The position numbers were made by a program, and so were the translations under genes. From positions 1 to 51,467 of the forward strand of contig JAQWFH010000009.1 of the NCBI GenBank assembly GCA_028704515.1: a stretch of 51,467 bases of DNA, given 5' to 3'. Position 1 is the first letter of the stretch, and each line of letters begins with the position of its first letter. This DNA is from Eubacteriales bacterium (GTDB lineage: Bacteria > Bacillota > Clostridia > Peptostreptococcales > Anaerovoracaceae). Under the pieces are notes generated by a model. That model was given only the letters and a program-made list of their open reading frames with translations. It ran no database searches and was not told the DNA's origin. Positions 9,448-18,238 of this stretch are shown here, piece after piece.

Positions 9448-9716
9448 TACTTTGTACCTCCTTCCGGAACCATGTCTATGGCTTTGTGTGGACATTCTAC
9501 TGCGCATATGCCACAGCCTTTACAATAATCATATGTAATAGTGTAAACTTTATTTTCATCGCCAACGATAGAGCTGACGGGGCAATATGTTAGACATATG
9601 CCGCATTCTATGCATTTTTCTTTGTTCATAACAGGGCGGAATACTCGCCAGCTACCTGTATCTAATACGTATACCCCATCGTCACCGATAGGCGTTATAT
9701 GCTTGCGTTCAGACAT
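9447..9716 (-). CDS. porD: 2-oxoacid:ferredoxin oxidoreductase, delta (2x[4Fe-4S]) subunit
   Basis: The 89-residue ferredoxin-like subunit has two CxxCxxCxxxCP motifs (CIECGICLTYCP and CKGCGICAVECP), which should hold two [4Fe-4S] clusters carrying electrons from the TPP site to external ferredoxin. I chose the ATG at 9716 (MSERKHITPI): AAGGAG is nine bases upstream and only one base separates it from the porG stop. An upstream extension of 24 codons would overlap porG out of frame. Confidence 0.88.
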   Translation of the reverse strand: MSERKHITPIGDDGVYVLDTGSWRVFRPVMNKEKCIECGICLTYCPVSSIVGDENKVYTITYDYCKGCGICAVECPHKAIDMVPEGGTK

Positions 9717-9717
9717 A

Positions 9718-10263
9718 TTAGCACTCCTTTCCGATGCAGCGTACTTCGTTGTACGCTCTTTCGGCAGCCTCTTTGTTGTTGCTGCCAAAGGTTTTTTCTA
9801 TTTCATCAAATAAGCTTTCCTTGTAATCAATGCCGGTAACCTTTACAATAGCACCAATCATAGCTGTATTTGGAATTTCTCTGCCCAAAAGGTCCAAAGC
9901 GATGGCTGTTGCGTTTACAATAGCTATCTGGCCGGCATGTTTAGGGATTTTAAGCTCTTCAACGGGCTTTGAAGAGTTGATGATTACTGTTCCGCCTTCT
10001 TTTAATCCTTCGTACGTTGAAGGAAGGTCAATCAAAGTATCATCGAATATAACCAGTATATCAGGGTAATAAATTTGAGTTTTCCTTCTTATTGGGGTAT
10101 CCGATACTCTCAAATAACCGAATACGGGGGATCCTTTTCTTTCAACACCGAAGAATGGGATAAATTGTCCGGACTTCCCATTTGCCACAGAGGCTTTTAC
10201 AATTATATGTGAGGCTTTTACTACACCTTGGCCACCCCTTCCGTGCAATCGGATTTCTTTCAT
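9718..10263 (-). CDS. porG: 2-oxoacid:ferredoxin oxidoreductase, gamma subunit
   Basis: The 181-residue gamma subunit begins with the characteristic GRGGQGVVKASHI motif and contains FFGVERKGSPVFGYLR, typical of the CoA-binding gamma domain. It is the first gene of the operon gamma-delta-alpha-beta-CoA-transferase, with AAGGAG before the ATG. The divergent IclR gene and the shared inverted repeat upstream suggest that this operon is the regulator's target. Confidence 0.88.
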   Translation of the reverse strand: MKEIRLHGRGGQGVVKASHIIVKASVANGKSGQFIPFFGVERKGSPVFGYLRVSDTPIRRKTQIYYPDILVIFDDTLIDLPSTYEGLKEGGTVIINSSKPVEELKIPKHAGQIAIVNATAIALDLLGREIPNTAMIGAIVKVTGIDYKESLFDEIEKTFGSNNKEAAERAYNEVRCIGKEC

Positions 10264-10340
10264 GGTGAAACTCCTTTCTTAATGCGCTTTTATTTCTTCA
10301 TAGTAAGCTTAATTCATTATGGAGAAACATATTTACATAT

Positions 10341-10369
10341 AATATAACACCGCATATCTATTATGTCAA
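10341..10369 (-). promoter_or_regulatory. Promoter of the por operon
   Basis: On the minus strand TTGACA (10369-10364), a 17-base spacer and TATATT (10346-10341) form a near-consensus sigma-A promoter about 75 bases before porG. The -35 box lies inside the left arm of the 12-bp inverted repeat. Confidence 0.7.
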
Positions 10370-10393
10370 TAACTAATATTGATTGACATAATA
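10359..10393. promoter_or_regulatory. Inverted-repeat operator between por and iclR
   Basis: Perfect 12-bp arms, TATTATGTCAAT at 10359-10370 and ATTGACATAATA at 10382-10393, flank an 11-base spacer. Each arm contains the -35 box of one of the two divergent promoters. A regulator bound here would block or recruit polymerase on both sides. The adjacent IclR protein is the obvious candidate. Confidence 0.6.
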
Positions 10394-10411
10394 ACTTTCT
10401 GCTGGTAGACT
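10383..10411 (+). promoter_or_regulatory. Promoter of the iclR-type gene
   Basis: TTGACA (10383-10388), 17 bases, then TAGACT (10406-10411). The -35 is perfect and the -10 matches four of six positions. The -35 lies in the right arm of the inverted repeat, consistent with autoregulation. Confidence 0.55.
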
Positions 10412-10447
10412 TTAATCGTTAATTCAATGATTTTGAAAGAGGGAAGT

Positions 10448-11221
10448 ATGAGTAATAACAAGAAAGACAACAGTCAAAAGTATATATTGAGTTCGCTTGA
10501 CAATGCGCTTTCAATCTTAAATCTTTTCTTTGATAAGGAAGAGATGAGCGTAAGCGATATTGCCGCTCGTATGGGCATTAACAGAAGTACGGCATTTCGT
10601 ATGCTCGTAACGCTGGAGAAAAGAGGATTTCTGACGAAAAAAGAAAATGCAAAATACCGTTTGGGTGGCAAAATTTTTTCACTGGGCCAGGTTGCATACA
10701 GCAGGATGGAGCTCATACCGTTGGTTCATCCGTATCTTGAGGTATTGACAGAAAAAACAAAGGAGACATCGCATCTTGTAATAATGGATGATGCAAACCA
10801 TATTGTTTTTGTTGATAAAATCATAGGTACTCTTTCCCTTAAAATGGATACCCCTGTAGGACTGAGACTGTCGGCACATGCAACTGCAACCGGTAAATCG
10901 ATACTTGCGTACAAACCTCAAGAATTTGTTGAAAAGTACATAGAAGAAGCAGATTTCACCCCGCATACAAAAAAGTCAATAGCTGACGGTAAGGCATTGA
11001 TAAAAGAGCTCGAACTTATAAGAGAGAGGGGCTACGCTGTCGATGATGAAGAAACGGAGATTGGGTTGACCTGCTACGGCGTACCTATTATCGATGCGTC
11101 GGGGAACCCGATAGCTGCTATAAGCTCTTCGGGTCCTACGTCCAGGATGGCAGCAAATCACGAAAAATATGTAAAGGTACTCCAGGAAAGTGTTAAGAAA
11201 ATCTCGGGGTCGGTAATGTAA
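10448..11221 (+). CDS. IclR-family transcriptional regulator
   Basis: The 257-residue protein has an N-terminal winged helix-turn-helix (about residues 10-70, with MSVSDIAARMGINRSTAFRM) and a C-terminal effector domain that ends in the usual IclR block (GVPIIDASGNPIAAIS and a C-terminal helix). IclR proteins act as dimers or tetramers and commonly control a neighbouring catabolic operon in response to an organic acid. Divergence from the por/CoA-transferase operon points to that target. The ATG at 10448 is preceded by AGAGGGAAGT; the ATG at 10427 has no ribosome binding site. Confidence 0.88.
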   Translation: MSNNKKDNSQKYILSSLDNALSILNLFFDKEEMSVSDIAARMGINRSTAFRMLVTLEKRGFLTKKENAKYRLGGKIFSLGQVAYSRMELIPLVHPYLEVLTEKTKETSHLVIMDDANHIVFVDKIIGTLSLKMDTPVGLRLSAHATATGKSILAYKPQEFVEKYIEEADFTPHTKKSIADGKALIKELELIRERGYAVDDEETEIGLTCYGVPIIDASGNPIAAISSSGPTSRMAANHEKYVKVLQESVKKISGSVM

Positions 11222-11226
11222 AGGGA

Positions 11227-12030
11227 GTGCTGATAGAGTTATATAAGATGAAGCAGGAAAACATGTTGCTCGGCGTAATAAGTGATAAAATAATGCAATG
11301 CGACAATCAAAACATTATTACTTCCACAATGTTTTTAAATATGAGCCAAAGAGCGGACATATCTGCGTTTTGTAAAAAACAAAGCTTGCAGAAGTATGGA
11401 TTTTACGGCGGCTATGAAGACGCAGAGCGCGCTATTGTTGTATTTTTACCTTATTATATAGATACAGAAGATAATATAATTGAATTCTTTGCCGAAAATG
11501 AGGAGGATTCTCCCATCGCTTTAGTAAAGGCTTCAATTCCAAAAGGATCACGCAATCTTACACATAGAGACTATTTGGGCTCATTACTTGCGCTCGGTAT
11601 TAAGCGCGAGGTTATAGGAGATATACTAATCTCTGAGACGGGAGCTCAAATTTTCATCATGCGCGAGATGGCGGATTTTTTGTTGCTAAATTATGATAAG
11701 GCCGGGCGCACAAGCTTAAAGCTTGAAAGGATGCCCTTAAAGGATTTTAAATTTTCAGAAGCTCATACAGAGCAGGTAACCAGAACGGTCTCATCGCTCA
11801 GGCTCGATAGCGTTGTAGCCTCCGCGTTTGCTTTATCAAGGACGAGAGCGGTCGACAGTATAAAGAGCGGTATTGTCTTTGTAAACAATCTTGAATCGGT
11901 TAAGCCGGATAGATTACTCCGGGAAAAGGATAAAATAGTGCTTAGGGGAAGCGGTAAAATGATAATAGAAGAAATAGGAAGTCGCACGCGCAAGGACAGA
12001 CTTCATGTGACATTCAGAAAATATTTATAG
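11227..12030 (+). CDS. ylmH: YlmH-like S4-domain RNA-binding protein
   Basis: The product of about 260 residues resembles B. subtilis YlmH: an N-terminal alpha/beta region (FYGGYEDAERAIVVFLPYY) followed by a C-terminal S4 RNA-binding domain (RLDSVVASAFALSRTRAVDSIKSG, then VFVNN). YlmH usually sits in the division cluster near ftsZ and sepF and binds ribosomes or tRNA-like RNA; here it is apart, between iclR and an ABC exporter. The start is uncertain: GTG 11227 lies only five bases after the iclR stop with AAGGGAG directly against it, while ATG 11248 lacks a clear ribosome binding site. Confidence 0.78.
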   Translation: MLIELYKMKQENMLLGVISDKIMQCDNQNIITSTMFLNMSQRADISAFCKKQSLQKYGFYGGYEDAERAIVVFLPYYIDTEDNIIEFFAENEEDSPIALVKASIPKGSRNLTHRDYLGSLLALGIKREVIGDILISETGAQIFIMREMADFLLLNYDKAGRTSLKLERMPLKDFKFSEAHTEQVTRTVSSLRLDSVVASAFALSRTRAVDSIKSGIVFVNNLESVKPDRLLREKDKIVLRGSGKMIIEEIGSRTRKDRLHVTFRKYL

Positions 12031-12064
12031 ATTTTAAATTATTATATAAAGGGGAAACAAAGAG

Positions 12065-13825
12065 ATGGTAAAAACTCTTATGGGGTCGATAAGACAATAT
12101 AAAAAACAGTCTATACTGACACCGTTGTTCGTAAGCGGTGAGGTGCTGATGGAGATAATTGTCCCTCTAATCATGGCATACTTAATAGACAGAGGAATAG
12201 AGCCGGGAAATATGAACGAGGTATTGAGATACAGCGTTTATTTAAGTTGCTTTGTAGTGGTGCAGCTATTTTTCGGTGTTATGTCCTCAAGGCTGGGGGC
12301 ATATGCGTCTGCGGGATTTGCGCATAATTTGAGAAGCGATATCTACAGGAAGGTGCAAAGCTTTTCTTTTTCGAATATCGATAAGTTTTCAACTGCGTCA
12401 ATTATAACTCGTCTGACCACCGATATAAACAACGTTCAATTTGCGTATCAATTCATGCTGCGTCTTGTTTTCAGAGCGCCGCTTATGATGACGTTTGCCC
12501 TTATTGTTTCATTCGGAATAGACAGTGATATATCGAAAGCATTTTTACTGTTTATACCGTTTCTGGCGATAGGGCTTGGGGCGATTCTTAAGGTGACATA
12601 TCCCATATTTGACAGAGTGTTTCAGAATTACGACAAGTTAAACAATGTAGTACAGGAAAATGTAAGAGGTATAAGGGTTGTAAAATCATTTGACCGCGCA
12701 GATTATGAACAAAAGAAGTTCAACAAGGTATCGCAGCTTATTTATCGGGAATATTCAAAGGCGGAAAAAATTCTTGCATTTAACTCTCCCGTTATGCTGA
12801 TTACATCATACGGATACATTATAATCATATCGTGGCTCGGCGCAAAGGCTATCGTAGCTTCGGGCAACAACATTGCACTTGGTCTTACGACAGGACAGCT
12901 GCTGAGCTTGTTCATATATGCACAGCAAATCCTTATAAGCCTTATGATAATTTCGATACTGTTTGTAATTGTAGCTATTTCAAGGGCTTCCATGAAGAGG
13001 ATTACAGAAATCCTAAGAGAGGACAGCAATATAATTAATTGCGAGAATCCTGTATACGAGGTTAAGAATGGTGGGATTATTTTTGATAATGTCAGTTTTG
13101 TTTATGGCAAGGATTCGGACAAGCAGGATAAAAATGTTCTAGAAAATATAAATGTGATGATAAACTCCGGAGAGTCAGTTGGAATTCTAGGTGCTACGGG
13201 CTCCGCAAAAAGTTCGCTCGTTCAATTAATACCGAGGCTTTACGATGTCACTTCGGGGAGCGTGAAGATTGGGGGCGTAGATGTAAGGGATTACGATATA
13301 GCGACGCTTAGGGAAGCTGTTTCGTTGGTACTTCAAAAAAATGAGTTGTTTTCTGGTACGATAAAAGAAAATTTGATGTGGGGGAACCAAGACGCGACCC
13401 AAGAAGAGATTGAGGCCGCCTGCCGCTTAGCGAAAGCCAATGAGTTTATTGAAGCAAAGCCGGACAAATACGATACTTACATCGAGCAGGGCGGAGCTAA
13501 CATCTCCGGGGGCCAAAAGCAGAGGCTATGTATTGCACGTGCCTTGCTAAAGAAACCGAAAATATTGATTTTGGACGATTCGACGTCTGCTGTAGATACA
13601 AAAACAGATGCGTATATACAGGCAGGCCTTGCCTCGTATATTCCGGAAACCACAAAGATAATCATATCTCAGCGCGTGTCATCGGTATGCAATGCCGACA
13701 AGATATTAATAATGGAAGACGGCAAAATAAAAGATATGGGTAAACATGACGAACTCCTTGAAAGAAGTGAGATATACAGTCAATTGTATGAATCTCAGCT
13801 GAAGGGAGGTGCCGTAAATGAATAA
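12065..13825 (+). CDS. ABC exporter half-transporter with degenerate ATPase site
   Basis: The 586-residue protein combines a six-helix exporter membrane domain (about residues 1-310) with an ATP-binding domain. Its ATPase residues are altered: Walker A reads GATGSAKSS (near 376) with Ala for the last glycine, Walker B ends ILILDDSTS with Asp for the catalytic Glu (near 501), and the switch histidine is Gln in ISQRVSSV (near 535). The signature SGGQKQR is intact. The same Asp/Gln changes mark the degenerate subunit of heterodimeric exporters such as TM287/288 and BmrCD. It overlaps the next gene by eight bases, so the two form one heterodimer, likely exporting drugs, lipids or peptides. Confidence 0.88.
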   Translation: MVKTLMGSIRQYKKQSILTPLFVSGEVLMEIIVPLIMAYLIDRGIEPGNMNEVLRYSVYLSCFVVVQLFFGVMSSRLGAYASAGFAHNLRSDIYRKVQSFSFSNIDKFSTASIITRLTTDINNVQFAYQFMLRLVFRAPLMMTFALIVSFGIDSDISKAFLLFIPFLAIGLGAILKVTYPIFDRVFQNYDKLNNVVQENVRGIRVVKSFDRADYEQKKFNKVSQLIYREYSKAEKILAFNSPVMLITSYGYIIIISWLGAKAIVASGNNIALGLTTGQLLSLFIYAQQILISLMIISILFVIVAISRASMKRITEILREDSNIINCENPVYEVKNGGIIFDNVSFVYGKDSDKQDKNVLENINVMINSGESVGILGATGSAKSSLVQLIPRLYDVTSGSVKIGGVDVRDYDIATLREAVSLVLQKNELFSGTIKENLMWGNQDATQEEIEAACRLAKANEFIEAKPDKYDTYIEQGGANISGGQKQRLCIARALLKKPKILILDDSTSAVDTKTDAYIQAGLASYIPETTKIIISQRVSSVCNADKILIMEDGKIKDMGKHDELLERSEIYSQLYESQLKGGAVNE

Positions 13826-15707
13826 TGAAATGAAAGCAAAGAAGGATACTGTTCGAAGGCTTCTTTCATATATGAAAAACCATAAGATCAAACTTTTTAT
13901 TGTAGTGATTTGTATTGTAATTAATGCAATTGCAAGTGTAAAATCTGCGACATTTCTCGAAACATTGATAGACGACCATATTTTACCGATGTTAGTGTCG
14001 GGAAGCAACGATTTTTCGGGACTGTTCAATGCACTTATATATCTCGCAATGATATTTGCCATAGGTATTGCGGCCAACTTGGTGTACCATATTATCATGG
14101 TAGTTGTTTCGCAAAAAACATTAAAGAAAATACGAGATGAAATGTTTGAAAAAATGCAAACACTTCCTATAAAATATTTTGACACCAACTCGCACGGCGA
14201 CATAATGAGCCGATATACAAACGATGCGGATACTCTCCGGAACATGATTGCAGAAAGTTTGCCGCAAATTTTATCAGTGACAATAACTATAATGGCAATT
14301 TTTATCGCGATGCTTGCAGTCAGCATACCTCTGACAGTATTCATAATCATATCGGTACTTTTGATGATGTTATTCGTTAAGAATACTGCTGGAAAGAGCG
14401 GCTCGTATTTTATAAAACAACAGCAATCTCTCGGAGACTTGAATGGATATGTTGAAGAAATAGTCAATGGATTGAAAGTAGTAAAGGTATTTTCCTATGA
14501 AGAAAAATCAGAGGAAATATTTGATGGGAAAAACGAGATATGGAGAGATAATGCTACAAATGCCAACACATATGCCTCGATTATAATGCCGGTTATGCAG
14601 GGGCTGTCCAATGTACAGTATGTATTTCTTGCAATTATCGGCGGGTATATGGCCATAAATGCAGCTCCCAATTTTACAATAACCGGTGTAAATGTCCTTA
14701 CCCTGGGCATGATCGCAGCATTTTTAACATTGGCAAAAAACTTTACTAATCCTATCTCCCATATTTCCAGCCAAGTAAACTCAATAGTAATGGCTATTGC
14801 GGGGGCTTCTCGAATATTCGATTTGATGGACGAGGAGATAGAAAAGGATGAAGGAGATGTAATCCTTGTAAACGTTATCGAGCATGACGGAGGATTTAAA
14901 GAATCACAGGGAAAGACCGGAATATGGGCATGGAAATGTCCAAGTGATGCGGGAGAAGCTCAATATATTCGCGTTAGAGGGCATGTAGTATTGGAAAATG
15001 TTAATTTCGGATATACCGAAGATAAAATGGTTCTGAAGGATATAAGCGTTTATGCTAAATCAGGGGAGAAAGTTGCATTTGTTGGGGCAACCGGTGCGGG
15101 TAAGACGACGATAACCAACCTGATAAACAGATTTTACGATATTGATGACGGGAAAATTAGCTATGACGGAATTGATATAAAGAGAATAAGGAAGCAAGAT
15201 TTAAGACGGAGTCTCGGAGTTGTGCTGCAGGAGGTAAACCTATTTACCGGAACAGTTATGGAAAACATCAGATACGGTAATGTAGATGCTACTGATGAGG
15301 AATGTATAGCTGCGGCAAAGCTGGCGAACGCGGATAATTTCATTCGTATGCTGCCAAACGGATACGAAACGGTACTTGAGGGCGACGGAAGCGGCTTGTC
15401 ACAAGGGCAAAGACAGCTCATATCAATAGCAAGAGCAGCGGTTGCCGATCCACCTGTAATGATACTTGACGAGGCGACTTCGTCTATAGATACAAGAACG
15501 GAACTCCTTGTACAAAGGGGAATGGATAAACTTATGGAAGGAAGATCCGTATTTGTGATAGCGCACAGGCTTTCGACGGTAAGGAATTCCGATGTCATAA
15601 TGGTGATGGAAAACGGCAGTATAATAGAGCGCGGAAACCACGATCAATTGATAGAGCAGAAAGGCAAGTACTATCAGCTCTATATGGGGGCATTTGAACT
15701 CGAATAG
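13818..15707 (+). CDS. ABC exporter half-transporter with canonical ATPase site
   Basis: This 629-residue partner carries the intact catalytic set: Walker A GATGAGKTT (near 423), signature LSQGQRQ (near 526), Walker B VMILDEATSS with the catalytic Glu, and switch His in IAHRLSTV (near 582). Between the membrane domain and the nucleotide-binding domain lies an unusual insertion of about 50 residues (roughly 340-390, containing GIWAWKCPSDAGEAQYIRVRG), comparable to the extra segment I recall in BmrD-like subunits. The start ATG lies inside the last codons of the first subunit, with AAGGGAGG upstream, indicating coupled translation at a fixed ratio. Substrate unknown. Confidence 0.88.
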   Translation: MNNEMKAKKDTVRRLLSYMKNHKIKLFIVVICIVINAIASVKSATFLETLIDDHILPMLVSGSNDFSGLFNALIYLAMIFAIGIAANLVYHIIMVVVSQKTLKKIRDEMFEKMQTLPIKYFDTNSHGDIMSRYTNDADTLRNMIAESLPQILSVTITIMAIFIAMLAVSIPLTVFIIISVLLMMLFVKNTAGKSGSYFIKQQQSLGDLNGYVEEIVNGLKVVKVFSYEEKSEEIFDGKNEIWRDNATNANTYASIIMPVMQGLSNVQYVFLAIIGGYMAINAAPNFTITGVNVLTLGMIAAFLTLAKNFTNPISHISSQVNSIVMAIAGASRIFDLMDEEIEKDEGDVILVNVIEHDGGFKESQGKTGIWAWKCPSDAGEAQYIRVRGHVVLENVNFGYTEDKMVLKDISVYAKSGEKVAFVGATGAGKTTITNLINRFYDIDDGKISYDGIDIKRIRKQDLRRSLGVVLQEVNLFTGTVMENIRYGNVDATDEECIAAAKLANADNFIRMLPNGYETVLEGDGSGLSQGQRQLISIARAAVADPPVMILDEATSSIDTRTELLVQRGMDKLMEGRSVFVIAHRLSTVRNSDVIMVMENGSIIERGNHDQLIEQKGKYYQLYMGAFELE

Positions 15708-15714
15708 TAAATAA

Positions 15715-15758
15715 AAAAAGGCTGAGAATTCTGCGGATGCAGAACGCTCAGCCTTTTT
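15715..15758. terminator. Bidirectional intrinsic terminator
   Basis: A 12-bp stem (15715-15726 with 15747-15758) is topped by a second 6-bp stem (15729-15734 with 15739-15744, loop GGAT). The A-run and T-run are part of the outer stem, so it can end both the ABC exporter operon and the convergent alcohol dehydrogenase operon. Confidence 0.88.
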
Positions 15759-15783
15759 AATAAAGTGCCGAAGTGTTTTTAAA

Positions 15784-16950
15784 TCAATATGAATTCTTGT
15801 AAATATTGATGCAATCTTCGTCAGATAGAGGCAGCCTGTCACAACTGAAAAATTTTGCCATAGTGCGCTTTGCATTGTCGGTGAATTTTTCGAATTCATC
15901 AGGCGTTATTCCGTAGTCAGACATCTTAAGCTTAGATACGCCACAGGCTTCAAGCAAATTTGAAAGCGCTGTCAAGAAGTCTGTGGGTGAACTAGCATTT
16001 TGGATCCCCATAGCCCGTGCCAAATCAATAAATCTGTCATCACATACGTGATTGTTAATCATATGAGCAAAATACGCTTTGCTCAAAAGTACAAGTCCCG
16101 CTCCGTGCGGCAAGTGCTGATGGTATGCGCTAAGTGCATGCTCCAAGGAATGATGGCTCGTAAGCTTGCCGGCAACCATAACAACTCCGCCAAGAGTGCT
16201 CCCAAGAGCAAGAGCCTCACGCGCTTTAAGATTAGAACCGTTATTGACTGCCTCAGTTATATTGGAGGAAATGCATGAAACGCCTTTAAGAGCGTACATA
16301 TCGCTTATAGGATTTGCGGCATTTGATAAGTATCCCTCTATATTGTGAAACAGTGCATCAAACCCCTGAAGTGCCGTGAAGAGAGGCGGGATAGAAAGCG
16401 TGAGCTCAGGATCCACGATAGAAAGGTATGGGAACATCCCCTTGTTCACATAGCCGGTCTTTTCGTTTGCAACCTCGTTCGTTATTACTGAACTTGCATC
16501 CGCTTCGGATCCGGTTCCCGACGTAGTCGGAATTGCAACCAGAGGAAGTGGCTTGTATTGCGTATCCATGCCTTTGCCACTGCCGGCTGCTACATAATCC
16601 CATAAATCACCGGGATTTACCGCCATCAGTGCGATGGCTTTTGCTGCATCTATACAACTACCGCCCCCGAGAGCAACTATAAAATCACAACCGTTAGCCT
16701 TGCAAAATTCGGCGCCTCTTGTCACAGTATCCTTGAGGGGGTTAGCCTCAATTTGATCAAAAACGATATATTGCTTACCGGCAAGAGAGAGCTGCTTTTG
16801 CAATCTGTCCAAATATCCGTTTGACTTTGCCGACTTGCCTTCTGATATTACTATCATGGCCTTAGATCCCGGCAGCTCTTGCTTTGCAAGATTGTTGAGC
16901 TGGCCTGAACCGAATAAAATGTTTACAGGCATATAAAAATTAAAATTCAC
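15784..16950 (-). CDS. Iron-containing alcohol dehydrogenase
   Basis: The 388-residue enzyme has the group III alcohol dehydrogenase pattern: NAD(P)-binding GGGSCIDAAKAIAL, and the metal-binding region HHSLEHALSAYHQHLPHGAGL with its spaced histidines. Such enzymes interconvert alcohols and aldehydes with a bound Fe2+ (or Zn2+). The start is GTG at 16950, eight bases after AAAGGAGG and 14 bases after the stop of the small ribbon-helix-helix gene. It is therefore the third gene of an SPFH-RHH-dehydrogenase operon, an unusual companion for an SPFH protein. Confidence 0.85.
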   Translation of the reverse strand: MNFNFYMPVNILFGSGQLNNLAKQELPGSKAMIVISEGKSAKSNGYLDRLQKQLSLAGKQYIVFDQIEANPLKDTVTRGAEFCKANGCDFIVALGGGSCIDAAKAIALMAVNPGDLWDYVAAGSGKGMDTQYKPLPLVAIPTTSGTGSEADASSVITNEVANEKTGYVNKGMFPYLSIVDPELTLSIPPLFTALQGFDALFHNIEGYLSNAANPISDMYALKGVSCISSNITEAVNNGSNLKAREALALGSTLGGVVMVAGKLTSHHSLEHALSAYHQHLPHGAGLVLLSKAYFAHMINNHVCDDRFIDLARAMGIQNASSPTDFLTALSNLLEACGVSKLKMSDYGITPDEFEKFTDNAKRTMAKFFSCDRLPLSDEDCINIYKNSY

Positions 16951-16964
16951 AGGGCTCCTCCTTT

Positions 16965-17219
16965 TTAAAGCTTATGCTTTTTCACGCACTCAGTCAGCAA
17001 ATACTCGATTTGACTGTTGATTGATCGAAAATCCTTTTCAGCCCATGCCGCAAGCTCTTGCCACAAGGAGGGAGCAAGGCGAAGGACTATCTGCTTACGC
17101 GATTTTTCCTTGTCTTTTATCGCTTTTTCCTTTTGAAGAATCTCTTGCTCAATGTCGCGAATTTTTTCCAATCGTTCTTGCAAGAGTTCCTCTCTGTCCT
17201 TTAATTTATTGTCCATCAT
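16965..17219 (-). CDS. Small coiled-coil/ribbon-helix-helix protein
   Basis: The 84-residue product has a highly charged N-terminal helix (about residues 5-42, rich in E, K, L; probably coiled coil), then an Arc-like ribbon-helix-helix: strand KQIVLRLAP, helix SLWQELAAWAEKDF, and helix SINSQIEYLLTECV. I recall such Arc-like genes directly next to SPFH genes in other Firmicutes. It lies 15 bases after the SPFH gene. It probably binds DNA as a dimer; the twin TGATATCA sites at the operon promoter are the candidate operator. No toxin partner is seen. Confidence 0.7.
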   Translation of the reverse strand: MMDNKLKDREELLQERLEKIRDIEQEILQKEKAIKDKEKSRKQIVLRLAPSLWQELAAWAEKDFRSINSQIEYLLTECVKKHKL

Positions 17220-17234
17220 AAAAGTCCTTAGTCT

Positions 17235-18212
17235 TTAGTAAAGAGAACCGCTGTTGACAATAGGTTGCGGTGACTTATCTCCACAGAGAACCACAAGTAG
17301 ATTGCTAACCATGGCGGCTTTTCTTTCGTCATCGAGTACAACCACGCCCTCATCGTCAAGCTGTTGAAGTGCCATTTTTACCATTCCGACAGCGCCTTCC
17401 ACGATTTTTTGGCGGGCTGCGATTATAGCGACTGCCTGTTGTCTTTGCAGCATTGCTGCGGCAATTTCATCGGAATATGCCAAATGAGTTATACGAACCT
17501 CTTCAATTTCAAGCCCTGCCTCAACAACTCTAGTCTGCAACTCTTTTTCCATGCTGTTGGCGATTTCTATGCTGCTGCCTCTGAGGGTTAGTTCTTCGCT
17601 ACCGTCATCGAGAATGTCATAAGGATAGAGGCGTGTAATGTTTCTTATAGTCGAGTCGCACTGAGTGGATAAGAATTCGTTGTAATCATCCACATTAAAA
17701 ACTGCCTTTGTCGGATCTGTAACTCGCCAGATTACGATTGCCCCAATCACTATAGGATTTCCCAGGATATCGTTTACCTTTTGCTTCTCATTGGTAAATG
17801 TCATAACCTTTGTTGAAATTTTCTTGCTTACGGGAAGCTTTGGCATAGTTGTGGCCTCGCCTTTCTCCTTAGGGTTGAGATGCATCGCACTTCCCTTAGC
17901 AGCGGAAGGGTTGTATGCGCCCGAAAACGGGTTGACAAAGAAAAAACCTTCTCTTTTAATCGTGCCGTAATATTTACCGAATAACGTAAGAACAACTGCT
18001 TCATTAGGATTTACAATTTTGAGACCTGCTAAGCAGATTAAAGCGCAAAGAACCACTACAGGCGCAATTACAAAAAAAGCACCTCCTACTACAAAAATTG
18101 CAGCAATTGCAGCGACTATAACGCCTAAAATGGCAATCAGAGCAATCCAGCCACTTATTAGTTTGAGAGCTTTTTCTTCGATGTTTTTAAATATTGCGTT
18201 TTGTTCGTTCAT
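17235..18212 (-). CDS. SPFH/Band 7 membrane scaffold protein
   Basis: This 325-residue protein has two hydrophobic stretches (about residues 17-45 and 47-66), then the Band 7 domain (VNPNEAVVLTLFGKYYGTI to the AIIAARQKIVEGAVGMV helix). SPFH proteins form oligomeric rings at the membrane and scaffold other membrane proteins; specific function here is unknown. The C-terminal region is short and lacks a flotillin repeat domain. AAAGGGGG precedes the ATG. First gene of an operon with the RHH protein and the alcohol dehydrogenase. Confidence 0.85.
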   Translation of the reverse strand: MNEQNAIFKNIEEKALKLISGWIALIAILGVIVAAIAAIFVVGGAFFVIAPVVVLCALICLAGLKIVNPNEAVVLTLFGKYYGTIKREGFFFVNPFSGAYNPSAAKGSAMHLNPKEKGEATTMPKLPVSKKISTKVMTFTNEKQKVNDILGNPIVIGAIVIWRVTDPTKAVFNVDDYNEFLSTQCDSTIRNITRLYPYDILDDGSEELTLRGSSIEIANSMEKELQTRVVEAGLEIEEVRITHLAYSDEIAAAMLQRQQAVAIIAARQKIVEGAVGMVKMALQQLDDEGVVVLDDERKAAMVSNLLVVLCGDKSPQPIVNSGSLY

Positions 18213-18238
18213 ATGTAGAATCCCCCTTTTGATTGTTT

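Noticed and set aside
13706..14467. Hydrophobic 253-codon minus-strand frame over the ABC genes
   Set aside because: It mirrors membrane helices of the second ABC subunit and the end of the first, both supported by all ABC motifs.
16965..17219. Toxin-antitoxin module based on the ribbon-helix-helix protein
   Set aside because: Its neighbours are an SPFH protein and an alcohol dehydrogenase; no toxin-sized partner gene is present.
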